A stretch of 64,000 nt of DNA, taken from positions 186,001 to 250,000 of the forward strand of contig WHVD01000027.1 in the NCBI GenBank assembly GCA_015178975.1, written 5' to 3'. This DNA comes from Hysterangium stoloniferum. Its lineage: Eukaryota > Basidiomycota > Agaricomycetes > Hysterangiales > Hysterangiaceae. Below are positions 33,189-48,054 of the stretch, piece by piece. The position numbers and the translations under genes are program-made. The notes under the pieces were generated by a model that worked only from the letters and a program-made list of their open reading frames with translations, searched no databases and was not told the origin of the DNA. Positions within the stretch are counted from its first letter, which is position 1, and the number at the start of each line of letters is the position of its first letter.

Positions 33189-36100
33189 TTAATGGTTAGG
33201 CAGAGGCTTGCGGCCTAATATCTCCTGGATATCTTGGATTGCACGGGATGTCTCTGTGTTATTGGGCATGCCCGGCAAGATGAGGCGTTGCCTCGCAGAC
33301 GTCAAAGTCTGCTGGATATTTGGTAGCAAGCGAGCGATATACGGCGAAATCAAGTCATCCTGTGCAAGTAGTGAGCAAAATGGACTAAAGCGACACGGAG
33401 AAAGGCATACGCTTGGATTGAGCGAATTCGCAGCACGAGTGAGCCACCACAAAAATTGTTTATACACCTCATCACCAGGATTCGAGTCATTGATAAGACT
33501 TGCCAACTAGAAAAAACAAAATTGAAATGTCAATATAATTCGGAAAGTAAGTTGAAGTAGCATACTCGATGGACAAGTGTCAGGACTACTGCCTGAGAAA
33601 GCGGGCCCTTGCCGCCTGCTGGCAAAACCACCTCGGCTTTAGAACGGGAGAGGAGATCACGAAGCTGTCTCAGATCTTGACTGCCTAGGATGGACATGAA
33701 AATTTCTTCCCACTCCTCATTAGTCTTGGAGCCTCCAGGAGTGACGTTAGGGACTTGCGCTGTTGAAGGGGGAGTAGGCTGTCCCGGCAATGAAGTCGGT
33801 GTGTAGTAAGGCTGTCCTTGAGATGCTGGCGGAGGCCCATATGAGGCTTGCGTTCCATAAGCTTGCGGAATCGGAGGATTGATGGGATAATTCGGTTGTC
33901 GGAGATGCGATGGCAATGTTCCATGACCATGTGTCCCTGAGCCACTGGGTGGCGACGCAGGTACACGACCTTGGTGATGGGTGTGTTGAGGAGGAGGGTT
34001 GACCGGCATGTTCAAATTGAGCATTTTGACCTGTTCAGTGAGAGAACGAATCGAGTGCTCCATTTCGCGAATCAATGTCTGCGACAGATGATCAGTGGTT
34101 ACAAATGGAACAAAGAAAGCTTATGAAGACACCTACTTCTTGTCCATGGAGGGCCTCACTCTGCCATGAAATAATTTCCTTGCGTAAACTAACTATTTCA
34201 CTATGAATTTCCCGGGAGAGCTCGTCATGCATATTGTTCGTTACTTGAGTAAAATTGGGAATCAGCACATTCGTGATAGCGTCTTTGACGTGCATGTCGA
34301 TCATAGGGGTGATCGCAGCAGAGAACGACCTTACGACGTGGGACGAAACATCTGCTCGAAGAAGATGCTGGGTGATGTGTTCAGGAAGAGCCTAATGAAC
34401 CATGTCAGTTAGTTGCAAGGAAAAAAGAAGACTAAAACTCTGACTCGTTGCATAGATTCTGCCAAGCCTTTAGCGATCTGGCTATTCAACGCCAATTTAA
34501 CCTCTTCCTTGGTGATCCTCTCCAGAGCGGGTAGCACTGACTGTTGAACCTCGGTCTTTACAGCGCTCTCGACAACACGAGTGGTGTTCTTTGTCAACTC
34601 TGTCGAAATCAGCTTAAGAATTGTTTGTTGACGTTCAAATTCGTTGCGTTGTTCCGCTTGACGGATATCTTCCAGTCGATGATCTAATTGCGCTGTTAGA
34701 ATAATGACGCTCAAGGCTCATTGCTAAAGAGAACTGACGTTGTTTATCGAGTTCCTTGCCGATTAATCGCCCAATCCTAGTGTGCAAATTTTCCTCTACC
34801 TGTGTACCCGTTAGTCTCGTAGGTCAGACTGAAAAAGCGTAATTCACATACCTTGCGGATCTCCTTTGTCAATGATATCGCAACTGGGGAATCACTAAGT
34901 GGTCCCAGGTCAAGTGGTTTAGGCTTCTCAACCTCCTTGGCCTTATCACTGGGCTTTTCTTTCTCCTTATCCTTTTCTTTCTCCTTCTCCTTCTCCTTGA
35001 CGAACTCGCGTTCAGGAGCAGGCCCTCCCTTCGACTTGCCATATTTATTTTTCGGGTCGTTACCGCGGGCAGCATCGTCCTTTGCCGCATCAACGTCAAC
35101 CTCATCAGAGGGTGGTGTATGTCTCAGTTGCTGCTGCAGACTCGAAGGTGCAGCAACCTGTGTCCTAGGTGCATTCTGGGACTGAGGGCCAGACATGACG
35201 TACTGCGTGCCATCGTAAGGAGGGAGTCTGTCCAGTGCACTGTTGAGCGCCTCGTCGAACCACTCTTTGCGGATCAACACCTGGTCGACACCAGTAGAAT
35301 GGACGACGAAGGCTACAAGTGCGAGCTCACCGGGCGGCAACTTGGCCGCGACGCAAGCAGCATGCGCTTCTTCGCCATTCGGATCAGTGTCAGGGGTAAG
35401 GATGACAAAGTGAATTGAGGCTTTAGGACCCGTAAATTCGACGATCTGGCAAAAGCCGCCACGGGCGACTTCTTCACCAGCGGGAAGAGAGGTCGCACTC
35501 TCGAAGTTGACGCGTAAAGCAATGAGACTTTCTCGCCTGCTGTTCGCTACCCATAGAGTCTGAATACGGCTGTCATAAGCAACGTGTCCGAACATCTCTG
35601 GGTCTTCCCGATCGCCATTGACAAACTTGACAGTAGAAAGTACTTCTCGTCCCATGACGGAAAGCAATTGGAATATCGTGCCGTTCTTGCGGCCGATAAT
35701 AAGACCTCCATCAAGGAAGTCGATTGAAGATGGAGTCCCTTCTCCAAAGATCTTGTGGTTCCAGAATGGTCGTCTATCACGAATACTCCACAAAGTTAAA
35801 GTGGAGTCTTCCGTGATGGTCGCTATTGCGACGTTTGGAATATCGAACGCGAATCCAACGATGAGCTGGAGAATTTACATTACACGTAATTCCCGAATGG
35901 AAGCCAAGAAAAACTTACCGAAGGAACAGGGAAAGACACGCCTATCTTACTGAACTCCATCTGGGTTATGCCATCACCCTGATAAACCTTGGAAACCTCG
36001 TCTACGTTGACCAAGTGAATACGGTTTTCACTAGCCACAGCGAGTGTGGTTGGTTGCTTAGGGTGCCATTTGACCGACTTGAGGTTACCTTGGTGTCCCT

Positions 36101-37863
36101 GACCAGGATGGACACACACGAGGACAATTGCACTATAAAAAGCGCCAAGATTCGTGTGAGATCAAATATTGTGAAATAAGATTACAATACTTACGGCACA
36201 TCGTCCTCAATAACTTTGGGCAACTCCCAAACGACGAAACCTCCGTCAGATGTTACTCCGGCGAGTCTATTACCTGAGACGACCATATCGATAACAGAAG
36301 AAGTTTGTGGGAAAGGATGTGGCAACTGCAAAAGGGTGCGGTCTCCACTTGAACGACTAATTATGCGAACACGGCCTATGTGGGTATATTAAAAAAGGAG
36401 GAAAGGAAAAAGTCCACAATATGTACCTTTAGTCATTGCGTACGCAATCCAAGAAGTCGCCCCGATAGTCGATCCTGGAAGGAACACGGGCTCGATCTTT
36501 ACCAGGGCAATGGCCGTTGATTTAACAGAATTTTCTGGAGCTACAATTGTTTCCAATTCTCGCGAAACGTCAAAGATAATGGACTTTGCGGGGGGGCTAC
36601 TCCGGAAAAGGTATATGAGTGAGCTTTGTATAAGTAAATCACTAAAGAAACGAGCTTACGAAGGTGGAGACATCTTCTTGGGGCCGCCAGCGCGCTTCGA
36701 CCGCAAAACAGGGGATGCATCTCTTGGACGGTCGCGGTCACGAGCTAAACCAACAGTTTGAGTTTGGGAAGGTCCTATATTTGACAATAGATTGCTATCC
36801 GTAGCTACCGGGCGTTGTCGAGTCATCGGAGAGCTGCGCGGAGACTCTTTACGAGGTCCAGCAGGTTTAGGCAATGGATTTCTGGGTTCAGCCGGTTGAC
36901 CATGCGCATACGGATCCACAGACGAGTAAACTTCTTGTTGCTGCATGGGCGGATATGACTTGGTGTGCTCAGCAAGAAGGTTTTCAACCGACTGGCGTTT
37001 GGCGTCGCGGTTGCGCCTTTCCTCAGCCGAGATGGAAGATTCGTCGTTAGATGAAGAGCCTGTAGGATTTATGGGGGGAACAGGTTTCTTTTTCGAAGCA
37101 GAGGGGCCAGTTTGAGATTGGGACGGGGCTGGACCTAATGCATCAAAAGGTGAGACGAAATCAAACATGGACTTGCGTGTAGGTGAAGGTGGAGAGGGCT
37201 GCTTCATTTGTTGCCATTGCTGAGCCGGTAACGCATCGGAGGACTGAATCGATGTGGTGTACGGAGAATGTTCAAGTTCGGAAGAACAAGAGACCTGTTG
37301 CTGGTTGTAGGGATGCTGAATAGGGTAATGTTGGCGATTGTCAACTTGGCTGCCAAATCGATCTATAATCTGTTCCAAAACCTAGCGATGAGTAGCAACA
37401 CTCACCCAGTGAAAAGTTTCTCCAACAACTGTTTTCCGCTCTCGTTATTGACACTTTGGGGGGATGCGTTTGGGCGCTGCATCTGGTCAGGTTGGCTTTG
37501 GGCCTGAGGCGAGTAGGCTGTGGGGTTGATCAGATTGTGTAGGAGGGCGTTCTGCTTGTCTTGCTGGGACTCGGGGGGACCTGTAGCGGGTGCGGTGGCG
37601 GACGTTTCAGGGAGGTGGACCTGGGTCGAATTAGCTGAAGGAGGACGTGGCGGATTGCTGAGGCCCCGAAGAAGCTCGTCAATATCGTGTACCGCGCTCG
37701 GCTGAGGCTGATGGTGAGTAACCTCCTGCGTTTCTGCACGATGTTGGGGAGGAGGTGGAAGCAAAGGGCCTTCCTCTGTGGATGGGTTATGAGCTACGAG
37801 AGAGGAGGATGGCGGGGTCGACCCACGAGAAAAAACAGTATGGGCAGTTCTGGAATCCTGCAT
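33189..37863 (-). CDS. EDC4/Ge-1-like mRNA decapping scaffold
   Basis: The predicted product exceeds 1,200 residues. The N-terminus (from MQDSRTAHTVFSRG) is Pro/Ser/Gln-rich. WD40-like repeats follow: GNRLAGVTSDGGFVVWELP, KSVKWHPKQPTTLAVASENR, IATITEDSTLTLWSIRDRRP, LDGGLIIGRKNGTIFQL. A linker of alternating Lys/Glu (about 34940-35015) precedes the helical C-terminal half: KEIRKVEENLHTRIGRLIGK, LPALERITKEEVKLALNSQ, and a final conserved helical block (QDLRQLRDLLSR, EVYKQFLWWLTRAA, EILGRKPLPNH). This order matches EDC4/Ge-1, which links Dcp2 to Dcp1 and Xrn1 in P-bodies. At least nine introns. Confidence 0.85.
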
Positions 37864-39899
37864 CGAAGATACTAGTAGCTGCCACTTAAGAAACTTGAGA
37901 AGATGGAAGAAAGGAGCAAGAGCAGGGCTGAGAATTTGTCAAGAATCAGATAGCAGCGGCGAACTCAAATGGAAAGTGTCGACTAATGAACCAAAGCCAA
38001 ACGCTCAATCAAGGTGGCTCAAGACATGCACCAAACACGAGGCTGCTGCTTTTGCTTCCGATTAAGCGCGTCTATTGTGATGACTACACTCGCTAGCTCT
38101 TGCTCCAGGTCTTTCTCTCCGAGTATTTTGGGCAATATCTCTGTAGTTTTCATGGTTTATCTATTAAACATATGCTGCCAGTGTTTTTCCGAAAAAAAAA
38201 ACACACTAGCGAACTATGACTATGTCTGGAGTCATCAGCCACGAGGCATGCCCCTTCTCTATGCCAGATATTGCCGTCCTTGATGCAGTCCTTTGTATAG
38301 GTTTCTGCTTACTCGATACCGGGAAAAGAACAATACCGCTGTTTGTCTACCACAAGAACAGCGTTATTAGTCATTCCACATTCCGTTCAACCCACTCCTC
38401 ATTGCATACTCTGAAATGGAGCCGTTGTATGGAGCGACACTGACCAGTCTGATCGGGTTTTCGACAACAAGTCATCCTGCAAATGAACGTGAACATGGGG
38501 AGTTAGCGCGCTTCCTAGGCCTCGCATGGTCGGGTATATTGGACATGCGTGAGTTGCATTGCAAGAGCTATGAATTATTTAAAAACAGCCGTACATTGCG
38601 GCTTCCAAATATGTCGTTAATTTTCCCCCATGATCATCGTCTGGCAGTGGAGCTCCCAACGAGGCCTCATAGCATTCAGGTAGTGTTCCTGTCTGGATTG
38701 CCGAACCGGATATCTTTTGCCCACATTCCAGAATTTGTAGTATTCATAGCGGGTTTGTTTGGCAAAGTTGCCAATAGTGGATTGAACTCTGCAGTGGCAT
38801 GTACAGCCAACTACGGTAGCATCTCGGAATACTGAACTGCATATAGCAATATGCTCTCTGTGCAAGTGGATTGTTCTCATCAGATGCCTTTCCAGGCTCC
38901 CTGACATGTCCTCGAGGCTGCCGTTAGGTGCTTACAAAAGAAGAGGATGTTTGGTGACGTGACTCATCCGGGGGAGAGATAGCACAATTTTTGGGAAGCA
39001 AGAGATAATGTTAATAATGCCTGGAGTAGGAAGAATGAACAGAGGCTATAATTTGCTAATAATTGACCCTCGAAACCCTCCTGAAGACATAGTTGATTAG
39101 AAAATAGAGAGTATCTGCAACTAATATATATTAGCTAAACTGAATTGTTCCTAATCTAATAGCCAGTTCAGTGGGCACATGAATTAAATAGAGGAGACTA
39201 GGCACTTGTCTATTTTTACTCGATGGCTCTGGACTCACGTGAAGCGCTCAATCACGTGGGTGAACGACGCTTCTCTGTCAACGCTTGGTTCGCTACCATC
39301 GCCACCTCCTTTTCAAGAGACCTTTCACAGAACCTATTTCAATGGTTCATACCAACCCACTCATCTGTGGCTGTAGCCTTTTAAAATAACATTATTCAAC
39401 GGGTACGGCAAACTGCTCACAGGCCCACTGGAACCTGGACTTACTGCCTCTCAGAGGCCTCTGGGGCGTACCTTGTACCACTGACTGTATTGTAGTGTGG
39501 TAGTATTATGGATTACAACACAGGTATACATTGAATCCCCAGGCTGTCATCGCTGTGTGAACAACAACAACAACTCACAGTTTCCTCCTCGACCATATTA
39601 AAAGCATGCCTTTTTACAAGTTAGTCTCATGGCAAAATTGTTTGTGACGGCTTTTCCAATCCGCCTTCTGTAGATACAGTTTGCCATGAGATATTAACAA
39701 AACTTGTAAAATACACACCTGGCAATTCTGTGAACAATAATATATACACTGGAATATAGTATTAGATCAGCCACCCAACACAACGGAGGGGATACTTGCA
39801 TGACAACGAGCACATTGTTTCATTTGCGTGAATTTAAACATTTGGCCGGGACACTGATATTCATTCAAGGTAAGCCGACCACGGAATCAGAGAAAAGAA
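37864..39899. other. 2-kb gene-poor stretch
   Basis: It begins with the EDC4 promoter. A plus-strand ORF of 139 codons (38416-38835) has no recognisable domain or signal and may be chance. A 9-A run lies near 38192-38200 and an AAC microsatellite near 39561-39572. Nothing else is recognisable. Confidence 0.45.
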
Positions 39900-40331
39900 T
39901 TAAAATTTAGCAACGTTGTAGTTTCCACAAGATAGCTTGTCTGGCCGTCCCAAATCTCGTGTCTCCTTGGCTTCCTTCAACTGCCCCTTGGCTTCCAGGA
40001 CCTGCGCCAGGTTTTCTCGAGACACTGCACCATCAAAGGCATGCCCACTTGCGCTGCGCACAGCAACCGCCTTGCGCAGGTTCTCTTCTGCCTCGTCATA
40101 TTTGCCCTGCTTAAGCTGTACCTCCCCCAGTGCATTACGGGTCAAGGCGGCTTGGATGGAGTCGGGGCCGTGAATCCGCTCTTTGATGCTCAAGGCCTCC
40201 TTATGCAGTCGCTCCGCACCAGCGTTGTCGCCCAGTTCAGAGAGTTGTAGGGCTTCGTTGTTGAGCAGTATGGCCTGGCTCGCGCTATTAGCCTTTGCGG
40301 GGCTGAGATTAGTGTAGGCATGCATAGACAT
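39900..40331 (-). CDS. Small tetratricopeptide-repeat protein
   Basis: Single-exon ORF of 143 residues. Three TPR-like helical hairpins: ILLNNEALQLSELGDNAGAE, LTRNALGEVQLKQGKYDEAE, SRENLAQVLEAKGQLKEAKE. Spacing of about 40 residues is that of kinesin-light-chain-type TPRs. It ends with CGNYNVAKF. Similar TPR units in fungi often precede a MYND zinc finger; here only a cysteine remains, so the gene may be a truncated member. A protein-protein adaptor role is likely; the partner is unknown. Confidence 0.62.
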   Translation of the reverse strand: MSMHAYTNLSPAKANSASQAILLNNEALQLSELGDNAGAERLHKEALSIKERIHGPDSIQAALTRNALGEVQLKQGKYDEAEENLRKAVAVRSASGHAFDGAVSRENLAQVLEAKGQLKEAKETRDLGRPDKLSCGNYNVAKF

Positions 40332-40630
40332 GTGCTTGGCTTTAGTTGGTCTTTGAAGGGTTAGAGGATTATTTAGGGTAATCGGGGTGACCCTCTACGT
40401 TACGTTCAGCTTTATATAAGACGGCCATGACCTCTAGATTATGTAACTAACAGAACACCTCCAAGCTTCTTAATTTGAAGAATGACATCGGTAGTGAAGC
40501 TGTTGTGTAGAACAGGAATGCGGCGGGCGCCAGAGTGGATTTACTGGGACATCTCCCACAGTGCTGATAGCCGGTATATCTTACACCCGTTGCCGTTCGT
40601 TACCGTCTTAGCCTTTAAGCTTCAAGTCGG
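40332..40630. promoter_or_regulatory. Divergent promoter region, TPR gene / thioesterase gene
   Basis: The 300-bp spacer between two divergent starts has no ORF. No clear regulatory motif was seen. Confidence 0.4.
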
Positions 40631-41833
40631 ATGTCTGCTTTGACAAGAGCTCTCAGGACCACCTTTGACAGCGTGCGGGGAGATGTACACATATACAAAG
40701 GAACTGTGGATAAATCCTGGACTGTGATCGCGTATGTACTGCCTTAGTGATCTTTGTGTACCCGCTAGAAATCAGTCTTCTCTGTAGTGTTCCACACGGA
40801 GGCTAGCAATTCCTCATATAGACAGCAGTACGATCTGACCTACTTACACTCATAGGATATGTCCTTGGCCTTGTGATTGATGCGTGTCTGGCCAGGCAAG
40901 CACAGACAACACACCCCGATGTCGTTCAGGTCACCGGGCATTTCCTTAGAGCATCTTGGGCAGCTCCCTTCGAAGTGCATATACGAACGTTACGCGTAGG
41001 CAAGTTCAATTCGAATATTGCTGCAGAGTTCATACAAAAGGTGAGTTTTTCAATCGCCGACACCGCAATAGTGTATATACATATCATAACATTGTTAGGG
41101 AGAAGTGAAAATAAGTGCTCAACTTATTTTCACGTCCATTTCGGCAGGAACAGAAGATCCTCGTTTGACGTTAGCCCCAGCATCGCCGTTTGCGCGTCGT
41201 GTTCCTCTTCATCTTCACCCCGCCGTGGCCCCCCTCACCCCGCTGTTTGCTAATGCCAATTTCCATAAGAATGTAAGATGGGCAGAAGATAAGGCCATCA
41301 GGGAGCGCAATTTCGCTCTTGGTCGTGGGGAGCGGCCCGCGGTTGGAGGCGGGACACTCGAATGGGGGGCATGGCTTGAACTGGTTGATCCATCCGAGAC
41401 TGTCTGTCCGGCAATCCTGCCTTTCTTAGGAGATATGATGAGAAACCTACCAGAGTTATTGCCCAAGGATCAAAGGCCTGTTAATGTGTAAATTCTTCTT
41501 ACTGGTTCGCTGAGTTTGAGGAATTCACCCGTGTTCCCCCGCAGCTGGCATCCCACCATGGTCTTTTCACTGCAGTACAATGCAAAAATACCCGATGACT
41601 TCTCCTTTTCTAAACGAACTGTAGGGCTTTATTCCCGCTCGTCCTTTATGGACGGAGGACGGCACGATGTTACCGTGGAAATTTGGACAGCGCCGAGTAA
41701 TATTGGTGAAGGGAAAGAGATCGAGGGCTGGAGGGAGAAGCAGGTCTGTATTGGACTTGCCTATCAAATGGCTTCCGTTGTCCCATCCAGTGTCAACGAG
41801 CGGAAGGCGGCCGAACTAAATTCTAAACTGTAA
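40631..41833 (+). CDS. Acyl-CoA thioesterase-like protein (double hot-dog fold)
   Basis: Start ATG at 40631 (MSALTRALRTTFDSVRGDVH). After two introns comes VPHGGYVLGLVIDACLARQA, a hot-dog helix region with the HGG turn. Then HFLRASWAAPFEVHIRTLRV and GKFNSNIAAEFIQKGEVKIS give the first hot-dog sheet. The second half has EWGAWLELVDPSE, LPFLGDMMRNLPELLP and SWHPTMVFSLQYNAKIP, RTVGLYSRSSFMDGGRHDV, which match the second hot-dog of thioesterase-superfamily (4HBT_3) proteins. About 315 residues. Such enzymes hydrolyse acyl-CoA thioesters, often in peroxisomes or mitochondria; no PTS1 is seen (ends LNSKL), so location is uncertain. Confidence 0.82.
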
Positions 41834-42252
41834 ATTTGTGTTTAGGACAAGCGTCACTTTTACCAGACATCATTAGACAGCATCTTGGTAATTTATGTTT
41901 ATACCATACCCTCATTTGAATAATCATTAGATCCATATATTGGAGTTGTCAGTTAAATAGTCATTGGCAGTACCATCATTGATAGCGATGTGGCATAACG
42001 TCTCGTTAGTTGAATTCCGAGAACGAGTTTCAATTGTCATGAGAGTCACACGACATCCCCGATTGGTATGCAAGAACTAAGCTTCACATGAAAAGAAAAA
42101 GATTTTCGGGGACAATGTAGTTAGAGCATATCAATTAAAACTGATTTATAGTCGACATTTCTCCATGAGCTCGCTGTTGAAGCATGTAGCTAGATTCAAA
42201 AGTTTAATTAGCACATGTGCCTACAGGGACCCACAGAGGCCAACAAGCCCTG
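41834..42252. other. Intergenic, upstream of MZM1
   Basis: No gene seen. It holds the 3' end of the thioesterase transcript and the promoter of the MZM1 unit. Confidence 0.5.
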
Positions 42253-42829
42253 ATGTCAATTTCTCCTCGTCTCCAGGCATCAGCTCGTGCTGCATATCGC
42301 GAGTTGTTTCGTGCCGCCTCTACCACATTTGCAGGTAAAGGACTTCTAAGCTGTTTTGATCCTAAGAATTCACTCGCTATGCCCAGGTGATAGGATCGTT
42401 TTCAAAGGTATGTGTCGACACTTACAACGCAATATTTATGAGTCCTAACAGAATATTACAAATCTGTTAGCGTTTCTAGATAAGACACGGTCAGCGTATA
42501 GAGAGGGGCGCTCGTTGAGTGATACGAAACGGTATGAGGAAAGAATCCAGTTAGCTCAAGAGGTGGCAAGATTCCTTCGGCAGAATGTTGTCCAGGCTCA
42601 ACTAGGACATAACGATGAGACATGGAGTCAGTAGTTTATTTCACTTTCATTATTACGAGTTTGACCTCCCACCGACCCATGCTTAGAATTAAATATCACG
42701 GATGACACTGAACTCGGAGACAATGAAACTATTAAGAACCCTCCTAAGAGGCATTCGAAAAAATGCTCTAATGCTGGGGAAAGGTATACTCGTTTACCGC
42801 CTCAATCCGTATCCATACCTTATGTCTGA
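42253..42829 (+). CDS. MZM1: LYR-motif complex III assembly factor Mzm1
   Basis: Exons: 42253-42334, 42387-42407, 42471-42626 and from 42687. The N-terminus has the LYR-type helix ARAAYRELFRA, followed by FLRQNVVQAQLG and, after the third intron, LNITDDTELGDNETI. The last segment matches the C-terminal signature of Mzm1 (the animal counterpart is LYRM7). Mzm1 is a matrix chaperone that holds the Rieske Fe/S protein before its insertion into complex III. If the last possible intron (42784-42840) is kept, the protein ends at a stop at 42827-42829 after NAGERYTRLPPQSVSIPYV. If it is spliced, the frame runs without a stop into the release-factor-like ORF at 42848. Confidence 0.88.
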
Positions 42830-42847
42830 GCTCAGGATAGTCCAACC

Positions 42848-43353
42848 ATGATTACAGACACTCGTGCAGAAACAGCCAAGAGGAATGTTAACTTCTCTGA
42901 ATTGAAACGATTGCGTCAAAAACGTGAAAAGCCTAAATTGGATGAAAGAGACATAGAAGAGTCTTTTGTTCGAGGTAGTGGTCCAGGGGGGCAGTCCGTC
43001 AATAAAACGGAGAATTGCGTATGTGCAGATGTGCCCCTCCTGTTTATATCATATACGAATAGAATTTTAGGTTCAACTTTTACATAAACCCACTGGCATA
43101 CGGGTCAATTGTCAGGAAACACGGTCCCTTGAGTTAAATAGACGTTATGCCCGCAGTATCTTATTGGAAAAGGTGTCATATCCTAAATCCTCATGTTTCA
43201 TATTGAATCATACTCAATATTTTCCAGCTTGATCAATTACAGAATCCCGGTTTGTCTAAGGGAGACATGAGACGTGCTCGGATGAATGAACGGGATCGGC
43301 AGAAAAGAAAAAAGAGGCGGAAGAAAGAAAAAGAAGAGGGGACGCTTGGATAA
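42848..43353 (+). CDS. Mitochondrial release-factor-like ribosome rescue protein (MTRFR/C12orf65 type)
   Basis: The ORF has [18 protein letters not shown], the class-I release factor GGQ motif, then after an intron [20 protein letters not shown] and [20 protein letters not shown], and a lysine/arginine-rich tail ([14 protein letters not shown]). That is the compact GGQ-only architecture of C12orf65/MTRFR, which lacks the codon-recognition domains and releases peptides from stalled mitochondrial ribosomes. Exon 1 is 42848 (or 42841 if fused) to 43017; introns follow at about 43018-43069 and 43172-43227. The N-terminus ([13 protein letters not shown]) is not an obvious targeting peptide. The ATG is only 18 nt after the MZM1 stop. 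Confidence 0.9.
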
Positions 43354-43453
43354 ATCAGTCTGACAATCCCTAATCATCGATTTTACCATTCCCCATTTCC
43401 GAGAGCTTTTCTAAAATCAAGTTCTGAAAACACAAAAAAAACAGCTTGTGACC

Positions 43454-43532
43454 ACGCGTGACGCCCTGAAGGCAAGGATGTCCTCACGTGACTATGCAAA
43501 CATCAATAAACAACGACGCGTCTGGAACGCGT
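43454..43532 (+). promoter_or_regulatory. Three MCB (ACGCGT) boxes upstream of ECO1
   Basis: Perfect ACGCGT hexamers lie at 43454-43459, 43516-43521 and 43527-43532, i.e. 105 to 27 bp before the ECO1 start. MCB boxes bind the Mbp1-Swi6 type factor MBF and drive G1/S genes in yeasts. Confidence 0.7.
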
Positions 43533-43558
43533 TCAGATCTGACTTGCCTCTCGCCACC

Positions 43559-44696
43559 ATGAAGACGTTTTCAACTGTCAAACGCACCTACGCAGATCGT
43601 TCTCGCCAGTATTTGTCGTCGCCTCGTAGCTCATCGCCGTGTACGAGTCCTACAGCGGAATCGACTGGAAAGCGAAAACGCACCTTACTCGACAGTTCTG
43701 CTGCGAATGCACCTCCTCCTAAACGCGCTTCTATTTCAGGCTCAGACGGTAATCCAAAGCTGAGATCAACATTGAATAATCTCGCTTTATCATCAAGAAA
43801 CCCCAAATCGACCAAATCATCCAAGAAAGCAGCAATTCCCGCAAAGCCCCTCACGCAACTGCATTTTATTGTCAAGTCAACCGTGCGCACATGCCCTTTG
43901 TGTTCCCTGTCTTACATCAAAGGTGCCGTTGATGATGAAGCATTGCATAAGAAACATTGTGGACGAATCCAGCGTGGCCTTGATTGGGGAAAGGAAGAAG
44001 AAAAAGAAGCCCAGAGAGCAGGAGTGCGCGTCATACAAGCTTTAGTGACGGTCAAAGGCTCTACTGGCACATCTCATGGCAGAATCATCGCTGTACCTGC
44101 AGATGCCACGGGAAAAATTGGAGCGAAGGTTTGTCTGATACCCCTCATCTACGCATCTTCACTAATTTACAGGTAGATAAGCAGTGTGTTGGAAACAATC
44201 AATCTTATCTTATCAGCTCCAACTTTGCCCCCCGAAACGTTGAAAGGGTCGAAAGCATACCTACTCCTTATTCCCGCTATTACGAGTAGTCGTGAACGAA
44301 TTGCCGGATGTGTAATTGCCCAGCACATAACACATGCAATGAATGTAATGTCTGACCCAGGGAATGACAAAGAGAATCAGAAGGACGTCATTCAAGTAGA
44401 TGGTGGATTATACTGCAGGTGCCGTTTTTCGACTTGCCGTTTCTTCTGTTTCTCATGTCAAAACCAGTCCTCAACTTTACTCGACCCCCATGGGCATACC
44501 CCGTCTTTTCGTCCCTTCCACACACAGACGCAAAGGCATTGCTTTGATGCTCTTGAATGCAGCTGCCAAAACATTTGTGCATGGTTGTGAGCTAGATCCC
44601 ACCAAGGGACAAATTGCATTTTCTCAACCTACGGGAGATGGTCGGAAAGTTATGGAGAGATGGGGAAAAGGCGGCGTAAGAATATATCAAGAATGA
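43559..44696 (+). CDS. ECO1: Cohesin acetyltransferase Eco1/ESCO
   Basis: The start at 43559 sits in a strong Kozak context (GCCACCATGA). MKTFSTVKRTYADRSRQ is followed by a basic Ser-rich linker, a C2H2 finger (CPLCSLSYIKGAVDDEALHK then KHC), and the GNAT core: KAYLLLIPA, RIAGCVIAQ, GIPRLFVPSTHRRKGIA with the acetyl-CoA loop R-R-K-G-I-A, and the family end QIAFSQPTGDGR. Introns: 44129-44175 (GT-AG) and about 44419-44467. Eco1 acetylates Smc3 in S phase so that cohesin entraps sister chromatids. Three MCB boxes upstream fit its S-phase role. It converges on CDC5 with a 107-bp gap. Confidence 0.92.
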
Positions 44697-44803
44697 GGTG
44701 TTATGTTTATTTCCATTTTTTTCTCATTTTGTACGCCTACATGCGCGAATTGAACACGTTTGCTACATAATCTTGTTCATATTGTACATATATGTACAAT
44801 ACT

Positions 44804-47714
<2,911 letters not shown>

Positions 47715-48053
47715 TTCCACAAGGCGCGGTCGTTGTGGTTGAGCAGAGTCTGTCGCTGAGTTTGAAAATCAAAGCAGCGTTAGTAAATATTGGAGGTCAC
47801 ACTGATGCTAGCTAGACAACCATGTTCTACAATTAAAGTCAAATCCATTCGCTTGCATAAATAGAAACTCATTGATTTTCATGGGAGTTTTATCCCGTCA
47901 ATTATTATCTGGAGATTCATCGAGTTATCGTGACCTGCTATGGGTGCATATGTACCTAACTTTTTACTCGATGTTCAAGTGGCGCCTGTGTTTTAAGTAT
48001 CCAATGTGGATGAAGGACTACAAAGGATGGGTAGCTCTTTCGCTTTGACTGCC
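47715..48053. promoter_or_regulatory. Divergent promoter region, CDC5 / unknown gene
   Basis: The 340-bp region between two divergent genes has no gene and no motif I can assign. Confidence 0.4.
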
Positions 48054-48054
48054 A

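Noticed and set aside
34853..35185. Plus-strand frame rich in Ser/Phe/Leu
   Set aside because: It is the antisense of the Lys/Glu linker of the EDC4-like gene.
38416..38835. 139-codon plus-strand ORF
   Set aside because: No domain, targeting signal or flanking exon is evident. It is listed only as part of the gene-poor stretch.
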